Made by a program: the position numbers and the translations under genes. From the NCBI RefSeq assembly GCF_020283565.1, contig NC_060063.1, positions 43,236,856-43,300,855 of the forward strand: DNA of 64,000 nt. The letters run 5' to 3'. Under the pieces are notes generated by a model. It was given only the letters and a program-made list of their open reading frames with translations. It searched no databases and had not been told where the DNA came from. Within the stretch, counting starts at the first letter, position 1; each line of letters starts with the position of its first letter. Below, piece after piece: positions 57,049 to 64,000 of the stretch. The DNA is from Trifolium pratense (lineage: Eukaryota; Streptophyta; Magnoliopsida; Fabales; Fabaceae).

Positions 57049-58215
57049 GGCTTAAATGCAGTTTTGCCCCCCTGTTTTGATTAAATCGGAATTTTATCCC
57101 CCTGTTTAAAAAGGCGGACTTTTACCCCATCTGTTTTATAATTTTTTGGATTTTGCCCCCCTAAAATTCTGCTTTCGAGTAACAACTTCAAAGCTTCGCA
57201 CACAACTCAATTTGGATCAATAATTCACCAAATGGATATCGAAATGACTGTAATCGAGTTATCTTTCCACAGAATCAAACCCCACTAAATTTGAAGTTAC
57301 AAAGAGAGATTAATTACCGTTTTAGTGAAGGTATGTCCCCCAAAGATTCTGCACAAAATCTGCTTTCGAGTCACAACTTTAAAACTTCGCACAGAATTCC
57401 ATTTGGATCCATAATTCATCAAACGGATATCGAAATGACTGTAATCGAGTTATCTTTCCACATAATCAAAATCCACTAAATTTGGAGTTACAGAGAGAGA
57501 TTAATTATCATTTTAGTGAAGGTCTGTCCAAATCAATTATTGTATGGAACTACTACTGGTATTTTTGTAATGTCTCTCACCCTGTAGCTCATTTTTCAAT
57601 AGTATTTACATGTTCGGAAAACTAACGAAATTACCCTTGTTTTCATTTAAATTTCTTCAAATTTGGAGTTACGATGTGTTTGGTAGACAATGTTGAATTT
57701 GAAGGTCATAAGTAGATTTTTGCAAAATTAGTAATTGGACAGACCTTCACTAAAACTGTAATTAATCTCTCTTTGTAACTCCAAATTTAGTGGGGTTTGA
57801 TTTTGTGGAAAGCTAACTCGATTATGGTAATTACGGTATATGTTTGGTGAATTATTGATCCAAATTGAGTTGTGTGCGAAGCTTTGAAGTTGTGACTCGA
57901 AAGCAGATTTTTGCAGAATTTTGGGGGATATACCTTCACTAAAACGATAATTAATCTCTCTTTGTAACTCCAAATTTAGTGGGGTTTGATTATGTGGAAA
58001 GATAACATGATTACGATCATTTCGATATCCGTTTGGTGAATTATTGATCCAAATTGAGTTGTGTGCGAAACTTTGAAGTTGTGACTAGAAAGCAGAATAT
58101 TAGGGGGGGCAAAATCCAAAAAATTATAAAACAGGGGGGTAAAAGTCTGCGTTTTAAAATAGGGGGTAAAATTCCGATTTAATCAAAACAGGGGGGGCAA
58201 AACTGCATTTAAGTC
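57049..58215. mobile_element. Large foldback element with doubled arms, 9-bp target repeat
   Basis: A 1167-bp palindrome. Arms 57049-57530 and 57735-58215 are inverted copies, each ending in CTTAAATGCAGTTTTGCCCC and containing two tandem units of about 190 bp (marked by CTGCTTTCGAGT, GGATATCGAAATGACT and GAGATTAATTA). The spacer is about 200 bp. A perfect 9-bp target repeat TTTTACATT flanks it (57040-57048, 58216-58224), pointing to Mutator-type transposition. No transposase frame. Confidence 0.88.
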
Positions 58216-58224
58216 TTTTACATT

Positions 58225-59609
58225 TTTGACACAAATTTCAAGGATTTCTTTTTTATTTATGATTTCCTTAATTAATGTCTAAGAGACACTAAATAAGTGT
58301 CATTTTTCTTAATTTCATTATTAAAATTATTAACATGCCGTCTTTAAAGTAATGAGCATGGTTTGTCAAGAAGGTATCAAATTCAAAAATTCCAACTCAA
58401 CTAACAAATGTCGATACTCGATATTGTTTGATTGAATTGCTTCACTAAAATTCAAATTCGAAAATAGGCATGGTGACCGATAGGGTGTTTAAATTCAAAC
58501 CTTAAGGTGGATAAGTGGGATAAACTGAGTTCGAACCTTGGCCTCCTACATATATTTATTTAAATTTTTATTAGTGTGATATATTGCATAAACTTATTAT
58601 TTATTGGTTTTTAATTTTTTATGTTATATTTTAAATCAAACCTATTATTTTACATTGTCTTTATAATATTACTAATATTTAATAAAAAATTACAATTTAT
58701 AATTGGATATCTAAAAAACTAATCCAAATTAAACCGCACAAAATTGAATCGGGTTTTTGTTTTAAAACTTATCCAAGCCGAACCGCGAACACCCATAGCG
58801 AGAGAATAAGGATAAATTTTGTCATCCCCAAATTCATAAAGTTCGTCTATCCACATACCCGTCTCTATTCTCAATAGGTTAAAATGTAAAACCTCAAACT
58901 CATACCTAATGGGAGTTCAGGTATTCCCGATGAGGTTCAGGTATCCTATCTTGCGCACCGCCACATCAATTTGGGTTGCATTTTTGTATTTTTTTTATTT
59001 ATTAAAATAAGATTTTTTTTTGAACCATTAAAATAAGAAGTTAAAAACCCAAAACTAAGTTTATTTCAACAATGTTCTTTAAAAAAATAAAGAAAAATAT
59101 TGTTTAATACAACGTTAGATCGAGAATCTATATATGTCTTAAAAGTTGTAATAAAGTTCCCAAAAATATAAATTATTTATTGATCTTCTATCCATACTTT
59201 GATACTTAGATGTTCTTAATTTATAAATTATTTTTTGATCTCGATAGTATTTTTAAAACATATAATGAAGATACAATACTTCTAGTTGTTGATAATCTCC
59301 GATGCTACCAAAAGCAATATCAATTGTTAAAGGATATATCAACATAAATATAAATATTTTTATAACATAAGAGTTCTTAAAAAGATAACGATATTTATTA
59401 CAAAGTTAAAAAAAATCAATTTTTTATTTAAAAAATCTAAAATACCAATTTGAAAAATTAAAGCATTTTTTTTCCAACCCAACAAACAAGAAAAGGATGC
59501 CCCTGACATGTGAGAATGATTCGAGCCGTATGAAGGAAACTTGAATATTCGATTTAGAGTTAAGAGGTGTTTATATCACTAAACAACTCCTTAAAAAAAA
59601 TAAAAGAGT
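58225..59609. other. Intergenic, worn repeat pieces
   Basis: No gene. 58505-58560 is a minus-strand SINE scrap (CCAAGGTTCGAACTCAG). 58720-58800 resembles the hAT family of 20805-21421 (AACCGCGAACACCC). 58830-58945 resembles the TAGGGATGACAA hAT family (CTACCATACCC-like words). The remainder is AT-rich. Confidence 0.5.
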
Positions 59610-59770
59610 TAGTTTATCCAGTAGTGATTGGTGCTGGACTTGGTAGGAAGAACCACATTTCGATCCTCACAATTATAATCAGAAGAGACTGAAACCACTT
59701 GATACCAAAACTAATCCTCGAATCAGATTAGACGGTTTAGTGAGCTAGATATTGGTGATGAAATTTTTAT
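59610..59770 (+). repeat. tRNA-derived SINE, third family
   Basis: TGCTGGACTTGGTAGGAAGA, a B-box-like ATTTCGATCCTCACAA, then GAGACTGAAACCACTTGATA and GAATCAGATTAGACGG, closing with a T-rich tail. The order resembles a common legume SINE from memory. Confidence 0.6.
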
Positions 59771-60179
59771 TTTTTTTACGCAACATTATAGCATCCTAGG
59801 ATGCATTTATCCTATAATTTATTTATTTTTTGTATAACAATTATCCTGTAATTTACTAAACAAAAAATATTATTAAAAAAATAAGTAAAAAAAAAAAATT
59901 ATTAAAAAATATTTTGTTGCGCTATTTGTGGCTTTTAATATCAGCAGTGACAGCGTCCAGATTCAATGGAGCTGCCTCGCAGAATAAACCGGGAACAAAA
60001 CAAATATCTACAACGTTAAATTAATTAACAGTAACCAAATCTTTAATAATAAAACAACAACATTAAACAAAACAATTACTTAATCTTATCCTAAATTAAA
60101 TTCCCGTATCATCCCCAACTTGTGCTGCGGGTATATCTGCTATTCCACCATAAAATCTCAAGGTTAAACCCGTCATTTC
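59771..60179. other. AT-rich upstream region of the RSH gene
   Basis: About 400 bases without a recognisable element. A clear TATA box was not found. Confidence 0.4.
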
Positions 60180-60708
60180 ACCTTCACCCTTCTCCTTCAA
60201 CCATCTCAAACCGATCACATAAAACATAAACACAAACAAACAACACAAAAACATCATAGAATTCCAATTTCAATTTCTCATACAAATCTCTCTCTTTTGC
60301 GTGCTTCCAATCTTAAACCGTGTTTGACTCTCTTTCCTTCAAAAATTCCAGGGTCTTTTTTGTAAATTCTTCTCTTTTAAGGGTTATTTTCAATTTCATC
60401 TCATCAATACTAATCTGTATATATAAATATTCAATTCAATTAGTCAGAACAAAAAAAATATATTCAATTCTTCAAAGTTTAAACAATTTTATTTTCTTAG
60501 TCAAAAAAACAATTTTATTTTCATTAATTTTTTTCTCTGTACAAAAACTTTTCCTCTGTTTCATAATTTCAATCATAACTGTAGCTGAATCACTTTTAAA
60601 AAAAATCTAATTATTCTTTCTTTTAGAAAAAAAAATTGAAAACTATTTTGGTGATTGAGTTGAAATTGAAAACCCTAATTCCCAAATTGAAGAAGAAGGT
60701 TTTGGTTA
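60180..60708 (+). promoter_or_regulatory. Probable promoter/5' leader of the RSH gene
   Basis: 60180-60310 is CT/CA-rich (TCACCTTCACCCTTCTCCTT, TCTCTCTCTTTTGCG), as in plant core promoters and leaders. 60320-60610 is an upstream open frame of 96 codons with no recognisable domain. GAAAACCCTAATTCCC at about 60668 is a typical leader word. Whether transcription begins near 60300 or closer to the start codon cannot be told from sequence. Confidence 0.45.
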
Positions 60709-63700
60709 ATGGCGGTTTCAACTATAGCTTTATACGCGAGTCCACCGAGTAGTGTTTGTTCAGCACCGTATCAGATTAATTCTCACGCTTCTTATGATTT
60801 CGAATTTGGATCTAGATCTTCATCTCCGGCGTCGACGGCGACGGCGTCGACATCGGCGAAACCGGTGATAGGAGGGTTATCGTGTTTGTTTTCATCACCG
60901 ACGGTTGTGAAGCATGTTCCGTTAAGTTCGAGTTTTTCCAGTGGAGGTGAAGATGATGAAATGAAGGAACTGAGTAGTTCATTTTCGTATTCATTTTCAT
61001 ATTCTCCAAGCAAGTTTGGATCTTCATGGAAGAGGGATCATCAGATTCAGAGTCCAGTTTCTGTTTTTCAGTATCCTGTTTCGTGTAGTAGTAGCATGGG
61101 TGCATCTCGGTCGACGGCGAAGAGTAGTACTGGTGTGTTTGTGAGAAGTGCTTTGGGTTCTTCTTGTTTAGATTATGATTCTACAGGTGTTCGATTTCGC
61201 GGTGGTGATGGTGGTGTTGATGATTTGACTTTTAATTTGGAGGATACTTTTGTGGAAGGTTGCTTTGGATTTGAGTTTGAGCCTTATGCTAAGAAGTTGT
61301 TGATGAGTGCTCAGTTAAGACATAAGATCTTTTGTGATGAGTTTGTAATTAAGGCCTTTTGTGAAGCTGAGAAAGCACATAGAGGACAGGTGAATTGAGC
61401 TTGATGTTTATGTTTGTGTGATTTTTGGTTTTGATTTTTTGTATGTTTGTGAATGATTTTGATGAATTGTTTGTTTGTAGATGAGAGCTAGTGGGGATCC
61501 GTATTTGCAGCATTGTTTGGAAACAGCTGTGTTGTTGGCTTTGATCGGTGCGAATTCCACTGTAGTTGCTGCAGGGCTTTTGCATGATACACTTGATGAT
61601 GCTTTTCTTACTTATGATTATATATTTGGGATGTTTGGAGCTGGAGTTGCTGATTTAGTTGAAGGGGTGAGGAATTTGTTTGATGTTAAAACTTATATGT
61701 TAATCAATAATTCGGTGTGATTTAATTTAAGATTAAGATGATGAAATTTGATGCTTTTGATTTGCATGTTTTTAGTTGACATTTGGATCATACCTTTCAA
61801 TTGAATTTATAACTGAATTTTATTCTTTAGATCTGGTGTCAATTACTTGATTTCATCCACCTGATTATGGATGTATGTATGTACATCTCATATCAGCTCT
61901 CCTCATAATTGAGTGGTTACTGGAAGTTTTTGTTGTCTTGTCTCTATATTGAATATTGAGCCGTTTTCGGTTTTACCCTTTTTGATGTTTATAGTTATTA
62001 TTGTATGGAAGTAATGACAATTCAAATCCAATGGGTTTCTTCTGCAATAAGCTTTGTTCACTTAGCTTCTTATGATATATTTGATGCTTTAATCTGTTGT
62101 GTATTGGTTAAGTGCTTCATTTTTATTTATTTTTCAACTTTTGTACTGCTTCTGGTTGACATTTTAATAGGATCTATAATATTATACCGATTAATTTGTA
62201 CTGCTTCGAGTTTGCATTTTTATAGGAATGTATGATGGGTTATTTTGAAAAGCCAAAGAAATATATAATACCAATTTATTATTTTAAGATCAATGTATAA
62301 TACCAATTAATGTCTCAACTTATGTTTTTTTTTTTAACTTTTTATTGTTTTGTTGACTTTGTTCCTTCAAGAATCTAACTGATTTTTATGGCATTTTAGG
62401 TTTCTAAACTGAGTCACTTAAGCAAACTGGCTCGAGACAATAATACGGCTAGCAAGTCTGTTGAAGCTGACCGCCTGCATACAATGTTCCTTGCCATGGC
62501 AGATGCAAGAGCTGTTCTCATTAAATTGGCAGATCGACTACATAATATGATGACACTTGATGCATTGCCGGTTGCCAAGCAGCAGAGGTTTGCAAAGGAG
62601 ACTTTGGAGATTTTTGCACCTTTGGCCAATCGCTTAGGAATATCTAATTGGAAGGAACAATTAGAAAACTTATGTTTTAAGCATCTCAACCCAGTGCAGC
62701 ATAAGGAGCTTTCGTCAAAGCTTGTCGAATCGTATGATGATGCAATGATTGCTTCTGCAATTGAGAGATTAGAGCAAGCACTCAAAGATGAAGGCATTTC
62801 GTATCATGTCATTTCTGGGAGGCACAAGAGCTTGTATAGCGTTTATATCAAAATGTTGAAGTATGTTTTACCTTTCCCTCTTCTATTTGGCTGTCTACTT
62901 ATACATATTGCATGTCTATATTTATGTAAATGAAACTATTAATGAAACAAACTGGTTTGAGTTTAAAACTACTGTTGTAAAAGTTTAGCATCCTTTTCAC
63001 CCGACATGGTGAACTGTATTATTTGTACTCTTCAAATTCTCAATTATTCATTTGTCTACATATCTGCAGGAAAAAACTAACAATTGATGATATCCATGAC
63101 ATTTATGGGCTGCGCTTGATTGTTGAGAAGGAAGAAGACTGTTACAAAGCCTTAAATGTTGTTCACAAGTTATGGTCCGAGGTGCCTGGAAAACTGAAAG
63201 ATTACATAAGTTTCCCCAAGTTCAATGGGTATGTTGTAGCTCAATAATGGTAGTGTACACTTACAAGTGATCGTCTCTATATAGTCTCTGATTTAGATTT
63301 TGGAATTTGCAGGTATCAGTCTCTGCACACTGTGGTGATTGGTGAAGGCAAAGTTCCTCTCGAAGTACAAGTTCGAACAAAAGATATGCATTTGCAAGCA
63401 GAATTTGGATTTGCCGCTCATTGGAGGTACAAGGAAGATCACTGTCAGCATTCTTCATATGTGCTTCAGATGGTTGAGTGGGCTCGATGGGTTGTCACCT
63501 GGCAGTGCGAAGCAATGAGTAAAGATTCTACTTCAGTTGGATATGTCGATTCAATCAAGCCACCTTGCAAGTTTCCTTCGCATGCTGATAATTGTCCATA
63601 TTCTTACAAGCCTGATTGCGGGCAGGACGGGCCTGTGTTTGTTATTATGATTGAGAATGATAAGGTATGTGCTAGAAATTTGTTTCATATTTGGGGCTTG

Positions 63701-64000
63701 TTTGGTCCATGTAAATGTTTTCTGTTTTTATTTCATTATTATTATTATTATTATTTGTTTTGAATTTTAAAACCGTCCTTTGTTTTGACTCTGTTTCTTG
63801 TTATACAAACAATGGTCAAATGTTGATTGTGTTAAAAATGTGGAAAAGGAATGCATTGTCACTTCATGCAACCGAAGTTTAGAATCTTAAGATGCATTTG
63901 AATGTCTATATTAATCATCGTTGTGTTTGACTGGATTTGCAGATGTCTGTTCAAGAATTTTGTGCAAACTCAACAGTACTAGATTTGTTGGAGAGAGTCG
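60709..64000 (+). CDS. RSH2: RelA/SpoT homologue, chloroplast (p)ppGpp synthetase/hydrolase, 3' end cut
   Basis: Exons 60709-61389, 61481-61666, 62400-62860, 63070-63228, 63313-63664 and 63943-beyond the window join in frame at GT..AG sites; 632 residues are visible of an expected 700 or so. The N-terminus ([18 protein letters not shown]) is Ser-rich and looks like a chloroplast transit peptide. The HD hydrolase domain has His238 in LQHCLETA and His262-Asp263 in [10 protein letters not shown], plus [10 protein letters not shown]. The synthetase domain follows, with [34 protein letters not shown] and [13 protein letters not shown]. The last exon begins MSVQEF, the start of a TGS-type region. 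Such proteins make and remove the alarmone (p)ppGpp from ATP and GDP/GTP, tuning plastid gene expression and stress responses. The sequence fits the RSH2/RSH3 group; which of the two is not certain. The ATG at 60709 is the first in frame with the transit peptide. Confidence 0.93.
61667..62399 (+). other. Second intron of the RSH gene
   Basis: A 733-bp intron, GTGAGG to TTTTAG. The joined frame reads DLVEG then [11 protein letters not shown], as in relatives. The coding-like run past 61667 is intron read-through. Confidence 0.88.

Noticed and set aside
62414..62797. Minus-strand frame of 127 codons opposite the RSH third exon
   Set aside because: Antisense shadow of a conserved exon.

Overview
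The window is nuclear DNA of a flowering plant. It is AT-rich, its genes have introns, and the proteins are plant-type (a CYP71-clan P450 pair, a receptor-like cytoplasmic kinase, a chloroplast RelA/SpoT homologue). Several transposon and SINE families have end sequences I associate with legumes, so a temperate legume (Medicago/Trifolium type) is my best guess. No species is claimed, because nothing could be searched.

Genes occupy little of the window. (1) 11327-18895 (+): a tandem pair of two-exon cytochrome P450 genes, CYP92A-like, with matching intron position and phase and with duplicated promoter and 3' flank. (2) 32682-35156 (-): a five-exon RLCK-VII kinase resembling RIPK. (3) 60709-64000 (+): a RelA/SpoT homologue (RSH2/RSH3 type), six exons visible, cut by the window end. 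All three models splice in frame at GT..AG sites. I see no functional link between them.

The rest is a dense mosaic of mostly non-autonomous transposons, many of which can be bounded by terminal inverted repeats (TIRs) and target-site duplications (TSDs). 1-880: antisense Ty1-copia integrase relic. 1184-6696: a Mutator-like element holding a 41-bp minisatellite and interrupted by a CACTA element (1999-6476), which carries five exon-like blocks of an unidentified gene. 8804-11021: a three-level nest (inverted-repeat MITE, PIF/Harbinger, Tip100-like hAT) with an apparently identical internal 338-bp duplication. 19829-25322: a run of Tourist, hAT, Stowaway and foldback elements. 39440-43180: a LINE relic split by a Mutator-like element that contains an LTR retrotransposon with identical LTRs and two hAT elements. 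49021-53157: further hAT elements, one carrying a long AT microsatellite. 57049-58215: a large foldback element with 9-bp TSDs and doubled arms.

The items most worth a second look are the spliceable gene fragment inside the CACTA element, the RNA-hairpin array inside the young LTR retrotransposon, the foldback elements, and the proline-to-alanine change in the haem motif of the second P450. Stretches of more than 300 bases without recognisable content are listed as such.
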